Below are positions 26,048-34,151 of a stretch of DNA of 35,700 nucleotides, piece after piece (positions within the stretch are counted from its first letter, which is position 1; the number at the start of each line of letters is the position of its first letter). The position numbers and the translations under genes are program-made. The DNA comes from Prevotella sp. UBA5379 (GTDB lineage: Bacteria; Bacteroidota; Bacteroidia; Bacteroidales; Bacteroidaceae). The notes beneath the pieces were generated by a model. It made no database searches, was not told where the DNA came from, and was given only the letters and a program-made list of their open reading frames with translations. The DNA is taken from contig DHOX01000080.1 of NCBI GenBank assembly GCA_002409785.1, forward strand, positions 1 to 35,700. Direction: 5' to 3'.

Positions 26048-26863
26048 TTACCTGATCTGCGCAGACATTGGATTCCGAATGCCCTTCATGCTTACAAGGT
26101 AGGCTTTTGCATGCCCAAACCGAAGATACATATCCAATACCACAGGTAAATGATTTTGATCATCTGTTACATAAAAGTCAACGATACGTTCCATTCTTCC
26201 CTTGTTCTTATCCCATTCAAGATAAGCTAAACAAAGGCAACGATATTCATGACCATCATCCGCTTTTATGTTTGCGATTCTATCAAACTTCAATTCAGCT
26301 GTATCGCGACTGTTTCCATCGACGATCGGAAACCGGATCACATGCCCCTTTTTCCAGCCTTTAGGATTAAAACTGCGGGCACGCATATAGATGCTCAACA
26401 TATCATAGACACAATCATTATAAGTATGACTGGACCATTCTGACTTTCCATCATGATGGAGACGATGCTGGCGGACGTGACATTTGCCATCCGGATAAGA
26501 GTAAAACACCTGATCTACGGTATACCTTTTCCCTTCATGGGCACCTTTGCGATAATACAATGGTGCTAAATCCAAAGTGTTATAGCATAAAAGGGTATCC
26601 CGCAATACATAAAGGTCATCTACCCGGTGATTGCCTCTACACGTCAGACTGCTGCGATAAGCTTCCTGACCGTCATAACGACTGGCTACGGTATACATAC
26701 TGGCCGTCCCTGCTTTGACCCACACAAACTTCCAGTTGTAATACATATTATACACCAGAAATTCACCAGATTTAAATGCTGTGTTTCTAAAGCCACACTG
26801 TGCAGAAACTGACAAGGTCACCCATAACAGACTTAAGAAAGTAAAATATCTAAGTTTTTTCAT
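26048..26863 (-). CDS. Exported DUF3108-family protein
   Basis: A 271-residue protein starting with a signal peptide (MKKLRYFTFLSLLWVTLSVS, cleavage near SVSAQC) when the second ATG, 26863, is used; 26869 adds two residues. The mature part is beta-rich, with FKSGEFLVYNMYYNWKFVWV near the start, as in DUF3108 proteins, which are periplasmic or envelope-associated and of unknown function. It is the last gene of a minus-strand trio with a Big_5 lipoprotein (32 bp upstream) and a GH3-like enzyme. The Q-C at the end of the signal region is not a convincing lipobox. No catalytic residues can be named. Confidence 0.85.
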   Translation of the reverse strand: MKKLRYFTFLSLLWVTLSVSAQCGFRNTAFKSGEFLVYNMYYNWKFVWVKAGTASMYTVASRYDGQEAYRSSLTCRGNHRVDDLYVLRDTLLCYNTLDLAPLYYRKGAHEGKRYTVDQVFYSYPDGKCHVRQHRLHHDGKSEWSSHTYNDCVYDMLSIYMRARSFNPKGWKKGHVIRFPIVDGNSRDTAELKFDRIANIKADDGHEYRCLCLAYLEWDKNKGRMERIVDFYVTDDQNHLPVVLDMYLRFGHAKAYLVSMKGIRNPMSAQIR

Positions 26864-26901
26864 AACCATTGCCTTTAAAAAATTTACGACTTAAAATAGA
26901 A

Positions 26902-28884
26902 TTATGATTTCGGAGGATTATACGGAATGCCGAGTTTACGGGCACGTTCCTCATTTCTATGCTTTATCTTCCGTTCTGCATCCGGTTTCTGCTTGGTAAT
27001 TGCCATGGGCTTCTGCTGGTAGAGAGGGCGACTTAAAGGACTCCAGTCCCGGCTGACATCCCATTTAGCACGACACTCAACAGATTCCGGATAATAGTAG
27101 ACAGGTTCGGGCTGCAGGTCAGTAGTATAATTACCCGTATCCCAACGGCCGTTTTTATTCCGGTCAACGAACATCCGCAAATAATAAGTCCCCGGGGCGA
27201 TATAGTAGAATTCAGCCGTTCCACTCTTCGTGCTCACCTCCTTGACGACCTTATCCGACTGATTGAGAAGTTGTACCACTATCGTGGAATCTGTCATACC
27301 GTTTATGGTAACGAACAAAGAACTGAACTGATCATCGGAAGGGATATTGATCCCTTGTTTGTATTTTCCTGAAACAGCACCATAAATATCCGTAAAAGCC
27401 GCAGAATCGACCTCCAAAGAGTACTCTATTCCGGGCCGCCAGCCAGCTAACAATTTATACTGTCGGTCTCTTATCTTCTTGAATTCAAAGGGCGCTCGAT
27501 ACCAAAGTGTATCATGCTTGGCATAAAGATGAATCGCAGCAGTATCCATCTTTGCCAAAGGTTTAGGGAAAGTGAACAGGATATTCTGGTCGGGTGCCAT
27601 ATTTGAAGGGATATTAACCTCTACACTCATTGCCGCTTTAGGCATGACTAAATCATAAGGTTCTCCCTTATCCTTTAATTTCTTCTGTTGTTTTTGCCAG
27701 GATTGATAAGTCCGCTGCTCCCGTTTCATCCGTTTAGCATACGGATCCTTGGAAAGGATCTCAAGCGTATCTGTCTTATTCTTGAGTTTTCCTAAGCTAT
27801 CTGTCGCAAGATAGTTGACCTGCATACGAAGGGTATCCTGATTGACAAGAGCCGAATCCCGAAGCCAGTAAGTGATCGTATCCTGACGCTCAGAAGGCTC
27901 TACAATAAAGGCATTATTCTCATTAAAATTCAATCCTTTTATTTTTGGAAGCTCGGGATTTCCATAACTAAAGAACAAGACAAAATGATCAGCATTCTGT
28001 CGCTGGCTCTTCAGTAGATAACGGTCAGTTGTCTCTTCCGTAAAAGCTCTGAAACACAGTTGGTCGGGCAGGAAATGAGTATAAGGCACACGCGTAATAT
28101 CCTTAATATGCAAAGAATCCGTCCAAAGGGTATCCTGACGCGTATCGGGTTTACAGGAAGGAACTATTATTTCATGAGAAAATGCAATTTTCTCACTCTT
28201 CTGACTGAATTTATAATCACCGTCAGCATCCTGCAAGGCATAGACACGATAAGAACCCGGAGCAACACCTTTGACAACAAATCTTCCACGGCTATCCGTA
28301 CGGCTCACACGCAGCATAGGAAGTTTGATAAATGCAGAATCCGCAAGGTTACGATATAGTCCTACCAGTATACCCTTAATGGGTTCAAGATTCTCAGCAT
28401 CCAACACATATCCTGCGACCTGCAGCGTATCAATATGATCACCGGTAGAAAAGCTATAGGTATAGTTGCCCAGTGGGTTCCCCTCGTTATTATCACTGAT
28501 AGCATCACTGAAATCAATTGTATAGGTAGTATTCGCTTTCAAGGAATCAGCTAATGTTACCCGGATACTTTTCCCTTCACTCTTAATTTCAGGAGCTTCC
28601 AATTGTGGAGGAGAGACGACGATCTTGCTCTGGTCATTGTCTAACTTTATAAACTCACTGAAATAAATATTGATTTTCTTCGTGTTCACATTGACTGCTC
28701 CATCAGCCGGATGAGCACCTACGACCTTAGGCGGAGTCTCATCATACCATCCCCCATCAGGCTGTCCCATCCTTGCACAGCTGTTGACCATAAAGGAGAG
28801 GACAGACAAAGACAACAAACTGAAGATTGAAAATAACTGTCGTCTGACTGATTGTCTTAGATGATGATACTCGGATATTAACAT
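26902..28884 (-). CDS. Large lipoprotein with Big_5 (SbsA Ig-like) domain
   Basis: The 660-residue protein has a type II signal: a hydrophobic stretch at about 17-32 and the lipobox VNSC with Cys36, so it is probably anchored in the outer membrane. Residues ~48-150 match an SbsA Ig-like (Big_5) domain, starting with TPPKVVGAHPADGAVNVN. Residues ~154-230 resemble a carboxypeptidase-regulatory-like beta-sandwich (VAGYVLDAENLEPIKGILVG). The C-terminal part is rich in basic residues and contains another beta-sandwich-like stretch before a PYNPP end. It lies between the GH3-like gene (54 bp upstream) and the DUF3108 gene. Function is unknown; a scaffold or surface-binding role is inferred. Confidence 0.85.
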   Translation of the reverse strand: MLISEYHHLRQSVRRQLFSIFSLLSLSVLSFMVNSCARMGQPDGGWYDETPPKVVGAHPADGAVNVNTKKINIYFSEFIKLDNDQSKIVVSPPQLEAPEIKSEGKSIRVTLADSLKANTTYTIDFSDAISDNNEGNPLGNYTYSFSTGDHIDTLQVAGYVLDAENLEPIKGILVGLYRNLADSAFIKLPMLRVSRTDSRGRFVVKGVAPGSYRVYALQDADGDYKFSQKSEKIAFSHEIIVPSCKPDTRQDTLWTDSLHIKDITRVPYTHFLPDQLCFRAFTEETTDRYLLKSQRQNADHFVLFFSYGNPELPKIKGLNFNENNAFIVEPSERQDTITYWLRDSALVNQDTLRMQVNYLATDSLGKLKNKTDTLEILSKDPYAKRMKREQRTYQSWQKQQKKLKDKGEPYDLVMPKAAMSVEVNIPSNMAPDQNILFTFPKPLAKMDTAAIHLYAKHDTLWYRAPFEFKKIRDRQYKLLAGWRPGIEYSLEVDSAAFTDIYGAVSGKYKQGINIPSDDQFSSLFVTINGMTDSTIVVQLLNQSDKVVKEVSTKSGTAEFYYIAPGTYYLRMFVDRNKNGRWDTGNYTTDLQPEPVYYYPESVECRAKWDVSRDWSPLSRPLYQQKPMAITKQKPDAERKIKHRNEERARKLGIPYNPPKS

Positions 28885-28938
28885 GAACCAAATGATCTTA
28901 TATCTTTTTTACCGCTTATGCTTCTTGTGCCAACAATT

Positions 28939-30450
28939 CTAATCCTTATTCATCTCCAGAAGCTCATCCATATTCTTACGGCTATTGCTCAAACGGGGTA
29001 CTTTATGTTGCCCGCCGAGTTTGCCCTTAGATTTCAGCCAGTCATTGAAAAGATTAGGACGGGCTTTGATGATTTCCAAAGGCTGAAGGGTAATATCATG
29101 AAATCGCTTCGCCTCATAATCGCTGTTGATCTCTTGAAGACGCTTGTCAAGGATCATCGCAAACTCCTGTAGATTTGAAGGTTCCTTAGAAAACTCTATC
29201 AGCCACTGATGGCGACAATGAGCTTTATTATCCATATACACAGGGGCAGCTGTATACTCAGAAACCTGAGTACCGGTTTTTTCACAAGCATAGGCCAGTC
29301 CCTTCTCTGCATTATCCATGATCAACTCTTCACCAAAAGCATTGATAAAATACTTCGTACGACCGGTGATCACAAATTTATAAGGATCCTTACTCGTAAA
29401 TTGTATTGTATCACCAATCGTATAGCGCCAAAGTCCACAGGATGTAGTAATAACCATGGCATAATTGACCCCTACTTCTACTCCCCATAAAGGGACGACC
29501 GTAGGCTGGTCATTACCAAATTCATCCATAGGAATAAACTCATAAAACTCATCATAATCAAGCATCAGAAGCATTGAACGGTCTCTGGGATCGTTCTGTA
29601 TTCCAAAGAAACCTTCACTGGCATTATAGGTTTCCATATAATTCATCTTGGGAGATGTGATCAACTCTTCATACTGTTTGCGATAAGGAGTAAACGCTAT
29701 GCCCCCATGGAAGAAGACCTCCAGGTTCGGCCATACCTCCTCCAGATGTTTCTTCCCGGAAAGTTCCATAACACGGACTAAAACAGATAGCATCCAGGAA
29801 GGTACTCCCGAGATATTCGTTACATTCTTATGAATGGTCTCACGGGCAATACGGTCACGCTTCACTTCAAAGTCACTCAGTAAAGCAGTCCCCTTTTTCG
29901 GAACACGAAACAGATTGACCAGTGGATGAATATTTTCTATGAGAATTGCACTCAAATCTCCCACCAGACTGCCTGGCAGATTATAGTTGGAGGCATGACT
30001 GCCTCCTAAGATCAGACTTCGCCCGTCGAAAAGACGGCTCTTTGGATGAAGATGCAAATAGAGTGTCACCACATCTGCCCCACCCTTATAATGGATCCGA
30101 TGTAAACCATCATTAGAAACTGGAATGAACTTACTTTTATCATTCGTCGTTCCAGATGATTTAGCATACCATTTCACTACCCCTGGCCACAGTATATCAC
30201 TTTCTCCATGACGCATACGATCAATGTCACCCTTCAGGGTATCATAAGAGTTAAGTGGTACATTTTGAACAAACTGTTCATAATTATTGGTTGTATTAAG
30301 AAGATGCTTAATACCATATTCCGTGTTCTGCCCTTTTGAAATCAAATGACGAAGAACATTCTGCTGCAATCCCTCAGGATTACCGTAATGCCTCTCCAAG
30401 TCTTTCATGCGGGGCGTAAATAATGGTCTTATTATGCTTGTTAGACTCAT
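28939..30450 (-). CDS. GH3 (auxin-responsive promoter) family protein, acyl-adenylate/amide synthetase fold
   Basis: Plant GH3 proteins conjugate acyl acids to amino acids through an acyl-adenylate; the role of bacterial members is not established. From the ATG at 30450 the protein has 503 residues. The ATP-binding motif YAKSSGTTNDKSKFIPVS lies at about 95-112, YNASEGFFGIQNDP corresponds to the second adenylate motif, and TTSCGLWRYTIGDTIQF with VITGRTKYFINAFGEEL marks the C-terminal part. The frame is open to 30576, but the promoter box at 30456-30463 lies in that extension and MSLTSIIRPLFTPRM is a typical start. It heads a trio with two exported proteins. Confidence 0.9.
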   Translation of the reverse strand: MSLTSIIRPLFTPRMKDLERHYGNPEGLQQNVLRHLISKGQNTEYGIKHLLNTTNNYEQFVQNVPLNSYDTLKGDIDRMRHGESDILWPGVVKWYAKSSGTTNDKSKFIPVSNDGLHRIHYKGGADVVTLYLHLHPKSRLFDGRSLILGGSHASNYNLPGSLVGDLSAILIENIHPLVNLFRVPKKGTALLSDFEVKRDRIARETIHKNVTNISGVPSWMLSVLVRVMELSGKKHLEEVWPNLEVFFHGGIAFTPYRKQYEELITSPKMNYMETYNASEGFFGIQNDPRDRSMLLMLDYDEFYEFIPMDEFGNDQPTVVPLWGVEVGVNYAMVITTSCGLWRYTIGDTIQFTSKDPYKFVITGRTKYFINAFGEELIMDNAEKGLAYACEKTGTQVSEYTAAPVYMDNKAHCRHQWLIEFSKEPSNLQEFAMILDKRLQEINSDYEAKRFHDITLQPLEIIKARPNLFNDWLKSKGKLGGQHKVPRLSNSRKNMDELLEMNKD

Positions 30451-30455
30451 TGTTG

Positions 30456-30463
30456 CAAAATTA
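30456..30463 (-). promoter_or_regulatory. Candidate -7 element of the GH3-like operon
   Basis: TAATTTTG on the minus strand (complement of 30456-30463) matches TAnnTTTG and lies 5 bases before the ATG at 30450. A TTTG at 12 bp is too close, and no good -33 box is at 19-21 bp. If used, the mRNA would be almost leaderless. Confidence 0.5.
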
Positions 30464-30602
30464 TACTTTAAGTTACAAAAGTAACTTAAACTTTTGATAA
30501 AGATGAAGTTTTCACGAATTTTAATAATTGGAATACAGAAGTTGATGGTCTGTAACGGAACCATGCAATCCATCACATCAGAAATCTGCTCATAAACACA
30601 AA

Positions 30603-30655
30603 ATCTCCGGAAGGGAAGAGGGGTATCAATGACAATCCTCTTCCCTTCCGGAGAT
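30603..30655 (-). terminator. Strong hairpin terminating the acpP-fabF-rnc operon
   Basis: Bases 30603-30621 and 30637-30655 are perfect 19-bp inverted repeats with a 15-nt loop. On the minus strand the hairpin begins 15 bases after the rnc stop codon and is followed by a moderately T-rich run. It separates this operon from the GH3-like operon. Confidence 0.75.
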
Positions 30656-30669
30656 ACGACAATACATCA

Positions 30670-31773
30670 TTATTCTGCCTTATCAAAAGCTGCATCTTCT
30701 GCAGCTGCAATAATATTTTCTTTTGCCTTGGAAGATGACTCAGAGTCAATATGAATATCACTTAAATCAAGGGAATCTTCCTTCTTTTTTTCTACTTCCG
30801 TTGATTTTTTCTCTGCCATTTCATTGTCGGAAGCATACATAGGAGTATGACGCGAATTTTTTCCAGATTCGTCTACAAAGACTTCTTCTTGAAAAACACT
30901 CTTGTGCTTCTTGGAATCTTCTGAACCTTTCTGAGAAATAATGAAATCTGTCTTCTGATCCGTATCCGGAACATTTTCAACAGGCTCCTCTTCCATTTTG
31001 GTACGATTACCCTTAGCAGTAAACACGGAATCAATAAATTGAGTATCGGTACGAAGTCTGTCCAAAGTGAATTTAGATGCTTTCTGCTGACTCTCTTTCT
31101 TCGTGTAACCTTCAGCATCCCCACCCTTAATACCTTCCATGATCACCTGATAACGAAAGACAGGACTCCCGTTCTTGTCCTTGCTCTGAGTAAGGATATT
31201 AAAATTCAATCTGACTTTGTTCTTCTGGCTCCACTCTATCAATTTACTTTTAAAGTTGACCTCCCGATAAGCTACCTTATCGATATTTATCATCTGTGCT
31301 AAGATACGCTTCTGCATAAATTTCATACAAGCATCATAGCCATGATCCAGATAAAGAGCCCCCACAAGGGCCTCAAAGGCATTTCCACCCAAATAACTAT
31401 TATGAGAGATGCTATGACCACTCGACAGGATAAGTTGGTTAATGCCCATCTCATCAGCCAACTTATTCAGTGTGTTTCGCTGTACAAGTTTACTGCGTGT
31501 ATTGGTCAGGAACCCCTCTCTTTTTCCCGGAAAATGGCGATAAACAATATCTCCTACAATTGCATCAAGAATGGCATCACCTAAAAATTCCAGCCGCTCG
31601 TTATTAATTAACTTCCCCTTTGCATTCCGATGCATAACACTTTTATGCATCAACGCCATTTTGTAAAGCGTAATATCATGAGGGTAAAAGCCAAGAACAC
31701 GATATAGAGAGGAATAGAACTCCCTGTCCTTTCGGAAAAGGAGCCCTATTCTATCTAAAAAATTATTTGACAT
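30670..31773 (-). CDS. rnc: Ribonuclease III with a long charged C-terminal tail
   Basis: Cleaves double-stranded RNA in rRNA maturation and mRNA decay. Residues ~15-165 form the catalytic domain with the signature NNERLEFLGDAILD at 57-70 (E59, E62, D66) and E134 in GNAFEALVGALY. A double-stranded RNA-binding domain spans ~171-241 (KSKLIEWSQKNK ... KKESQQKASKFTLDRL). A tail of about 120 residues follows, rich in Lys, Glu, Asp and Ser with no predicted fold. Bacterial RNase III proteins are usually about 220-260 residues, so 367 is unusual. The start overlaps the end of fabF by 11 bases; acpP-fabF-rnc order is typical of the group. Confidence 0.94.
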   Translation of the reverse strand: MSNNFLDRIGLLFRKDREFYSSLYRVLGFYPHDITLYKMALMHKSVMHRNAKGKLINNERLEFLGDAILDAIVGDIVYRHFPGKREGFLTNTRSKLVQRNTLNKLADEMGINQLILSSGHSISHNSYLGGNAFEALVGALYLDHGYDACMKFMQKRILAQMINIDKVAYREVNFKSKLIEWSQKNKVRLNFNILTQSKDKNGSPVFRYQVIMEGIKGGDAEGYTKKESQQKASKFTLDRLRTDTQFIDSVFTAKGNRTKMEEEPVENVPDTDQKTDFIISQKGSEDSKKHKSVFQEEVFVDESGKNSRHTPMYASDNEMAEKKSTEVEKKKEDSLDLSDIHIDSESSSKAKENIIAAAEDAAFDKAE

Positions 31774-33025
31774 ATTTTTTGAATATCACGCAACAGTTAT
31801 GACCTCCGAAACCAAATGTGTTGCTCAAAGCAGCATTCACCGTACGCTTCTGAGCCTTGTTAAACGTGAAGTTCATCCTGTAATCCAGATCAGGATCATC
31901 ATCGCCCTCTTGGTGATTGATCGTTGGCGGAACGATATTATCACGAATGCTCAATACACAGAACATGGCTTCTACAGCTCCTGCAGCTCCCAGAAGATGA
32001 CCGATCATCGACTTTGTAGAAGAGATATTCACCCGATAAGCACTCTCTCCGAAAATTTCCTTAATAGCCTTTGCTTCAGAAAGGTCACCAACATGGGTGG
32101 CTGTTCCGTGAACATTGATATAGTCTATCTCAGAAGGCTTCATGCCAGCATCGGCAAGGGCAGCTTTCATGACAAGTTTTGCTCCCAATCCTTCAGGGTG
32201 AGAAGCTGTAATATGATAAGCATCAGCACTCATACCTTCACCTACCATTTCAGCATAAATATGAGCACCACGGGCCTTGGCATGATCAAGATCTTCAAGA
32301 ACCAGACAACCTGCTCCTTCTCCCATCACAAAGCCATCACGACTTCCACTGAATGGACGTGAAGCATGCTCTGGATCATCATTCCGTGTAGACAGTGCAT
32401 GCATGGAATTGAATCCTCCTACCCCACAATCACAAATGGCAGCTTCAGCACCGCCACTGACAATGATATTTGCTTTTCCCAAACGAATCAGGTTATAAGC
32501 ATCTGCCAATGCATGACTGGATGAAGCACAGGCTGAAGTGGTAGTATAGTTAGGTCCATGAAAGCCAAAATGAATAGAAATCTGACCAGCAGCTATATCT
32601 GCAATCATCTTTGGTATAAAATAGGGACTGAACATTGGTCCTTTATCCATATTCTGTCCGTAGTACATTACTTCATCCTGAAAAGTATGGATACCCCCGA
32701 TTCCAACACCATAAATGACGCCTATACGGTTTTTATCTTCAGCCTCCAAATCAATTTCAGCATCCTTTACACCCTGAATGGCAGAAATCATAGCCAACTG
32801 GGTGTAACGATCTGTCGTACGAATTACTTTACGGTCAAGATAATCCTTGACATCCAAATTCTTTACCTCACATGCAAAATGAGTTCTGAATTTGCTCGTA
32901 TCAAACTCGGTAATAGGTGCAGCTCCACTTTTTCCTGCAACAATATTCTTCCACGTTTCATCGGAAGTATTGCCCAGGGGTGTCACAGCACCCATTCCTG
33001 TTACTACTACTCTCTTTAATTCCAT
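31763..33025 (-). CDS. fabF: Beta-ketoacyl-ACP synthase II
   Basis: Condenses malonyl-ACP with acyl-ACP in fatty acid elongation. The 420-residue protein is complete: nucleophile Cys166 in TTTSACASSSHAL, His306 in NVHGTATHVGD, Lys338 in STKSMIGH and His343 complete the Cys-His-His triad region. GAVEAMFCVLSI and the glycine-rich SNTFGFGGHN end are also typical. FabF rather than FabB is indicated by the overall motif pattern and by the usual acpP partner, 21 bp upstream. Its last 11 bases overlap rnc, which suggests coupled translation. Confidence 0.96.
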   Translation of the reverse strand: MELKRVVVTGMGAVTPLGNTSDETWKNIVAGKSGAAPITEFDTSKFRTHFACEVKNLDVKDYLDRKVIRTTDRYTQLAMISAIQGVKDAEIDLEAEDKNRIGVIYGVGIGGIHTFQDEVMYYGQNMDKGPMFSPYFIPKMIADIAAGQISIHFGFHGPNYTTTSACASSSHALADAYNLIRLGKANIIVSGGAEAAICDCGVGGFNSMHALSTRNDDPEHASRPFSGSRDGFVMGEGAGCLVLEDLDHAKARGAHIYAEMVGEGMSADAYHITASHPEGLGAKLVMKAALADAGMKPSEIDYINVHGTATHVGDLSEAKAIKEIFGESAYRVNISSTKSMIGHLLGAAGAVEAMFCVLSIRDNIVPPTINHQEGDDDPDLDYRMNFTFNKAQKRTVNAALSNTFGFGGHNCCVIFKKYVK

Positions 33026-33046
33026 CTATAGCAGATAAGTAACAAA

Positions 33047-33295
33047 TTACTTGGCAGAAGCATTGTCTTCAATGTACTTGATAGCATCGCCAACAGTTGC
33101 AATCTTCTCAGCCTTATCGTCAGGAATAGAGATGTTGAATTCTTTTTCAAATTCCATAATCAGCTCTACAGTATCCAGAGAATCAGCACCGAGATCATTG
33201 GTAAAACTTGCTTCCGGTTTCACTTCAGACTCATCAACACCGAGTTTGTCCACGATAATGGTTTTTACTTTCTTTTCAATTTCTGATTCTGACAT
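33047..33295 (-). CDS. acpP: Acyl carrier protein
   Basis: Carries growing acyl chains on a 4'-phosphopantetheine arm for fatty acid, lipid A and other lipid synthesis. The 82-residue acidic protein has the modification site Ser39 in LGADSLDTVELIM and four-helix family blocks (EKKVKTIIVDKLGV, FNISIPDDKAEKI, VGDAIKYIEDN). It is first in the operon with fabF and rnc. Its acyl-ACP could also supply the LpxL-like enzyme in this window. Confidence 0.97.
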   Translation of the reverse strand: MSESEIEKKVKTIIVDKLGVDESEVKPEASFTNDLGADSLDTVELIMEFEKEFNISIPDDKAEKIATVGDAIKYIEDNASAK

Positions 33296-33348
33296 AATTG
33301 TAACCTTTAAAAAATGTTTATAAATAATTTCTAATTAAAAATCGGGTG

Positions 33349-33380
33349 CAAAGAAACAAATTTTTCCCCACATTAGCAAA
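33349..33380 (-). promoter_or_regulatory. Probable promoter of acpP-fabF-rnc
   Basis: On the minus strand TTTG (complement of 33377-33380), a 20-bp spacer and TTTCTTTG (complement of 33349-33356) fit the consensus with one mismatch (second base of TAnnTTTG). A leader of about 50 bases precedes the ATG at 33295. A second box, TAGGTTTG (complement of 33412-33419), lacks a -33 partner. Confidence 0.5.
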
Positions 33381-33459
33381 CTTTTTTAATAAAAAAGCAC
33401 TTTACTTTGCACAAACCTATTGATATTGTGCACTTTTCGGAGCCTTTTTTCAAGTTTTA

Positions 33460-33491
33460 GTTGGATATTCAGAATAATTTAATTACTTTTG
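33460..33491 (+). promoter_or_regulatory. Promoter of the DUF4254-GT9 pair
   Basis: TACTTTTG at 33484-33491 matches TAnnTTTG. GTTG at 33460-33463, 20 bp upstream, is a three-of-four -33 match. The start codon at 33519 is 27 bases after the -7 box. Confidence 0.55.
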
Positions 33492-33518
33492 CGCAATTAA
33501 TAAATACTCATTAAACTG

Positions 33519-34130
33519 ATGTCATTTACCGAAACAGCAAACCATATTTTTAATAGGGCTATCCTGGATTATCATGTTAAAGATAACATTGATGCTCCTA
33601 TTCATAATCCATATCATCAGGATACTATTGAAAACAGTCTCTATCTGAAATGTTGGATTGATACCGTGCAGTGGCATTTTGAAGATCTCATCCGGGATCC
33701 GAACATTGATCCGGAAAAGGGAATGAATCTCAAGCATAGGATCGATAAAAGTAATCAGGACCGGACGGATCTGGTAGAACAGATTGATTCTTATTTCAGA
33801 AATTACTATAAGGATGTAAAAGTACAGCAGAATGCTCGACTCAATACGGAAAGTCCGGCATGGGCTATTGACCGTCTGAGTATCCTGACAGTGAAAATCT
33901 ACCACATGAAAGAGCAGGTAGAACGGAAAGATGCTTCATCAGAACATCAGGATAAATGCAGAAACAAACTCAATATTCTCTTGGAACAACAAAAGGATCT
34001 GAGTTTGGCCATCGACCAACTTTTGGAGGATATTCAGAAGGGTAAGAAATTGATGAAAGTATACCGTCAAATGAAGATGTACAATGATAAGGATACCAAT
34101 CCTGTCCTTTATAAGAAGAAAGAAAAGTAA
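33519..34130 (+). CDS. DUF4254-family protein
   Basis: A 203-residue soluble, mostly helical, polar protein matching DUF4254: an N-terminal block with NPYHQDTIENSLYLKCWIDT and VQWHFEDLIRDPNI, a central HRIDKSNQDRTDLVEQID segment, then a likely coiled-coil region (about 125-175) with many Lys, Gln and Leu. No signal peptide or membrane segment and no known catalytic motif. The gene is 21 bp before a GT9 glycosyltransferase on the same transcript, which hints at a link to core-glycan synthesis; the role is unknown. Confidence 0.85.
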   Translation: MSFTETANHIFNRAILDYHVKDNIDAPIHNPYHQDTIENSLYLKCWIDTVQWHFEDLIRDPNIDPEKGMNLKHRIDKSNQDRTDLVEQIDSYFRNYYKDVKVQQNARLNTESPAWAIDRLSILTVKIYHMKEQVERKDASSEHQDKCRNKLNILLEQQKDLSLAIDQLLEDIQKGKKLMKVYRQMKMYNDKDTNPVLYKKKEK

Positions 34131-34151
34131 GAAGCTAAATTGTGATCTTTC

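Noticed and set aside
30451..30576. Upstream extension of the GH3-like gene (42 extra codons)
   Set aside because: It runs through the -7 box, is rich in unlikely hydrophobic residues, and homolog-like sequence begins at the ATG at 30450.
31799..32362. Long plus-strand reading frames opposite fabF
   Set aside because: fabF has all catalytic motifs on the minus strand; the opposite frames have no recognisable domains.
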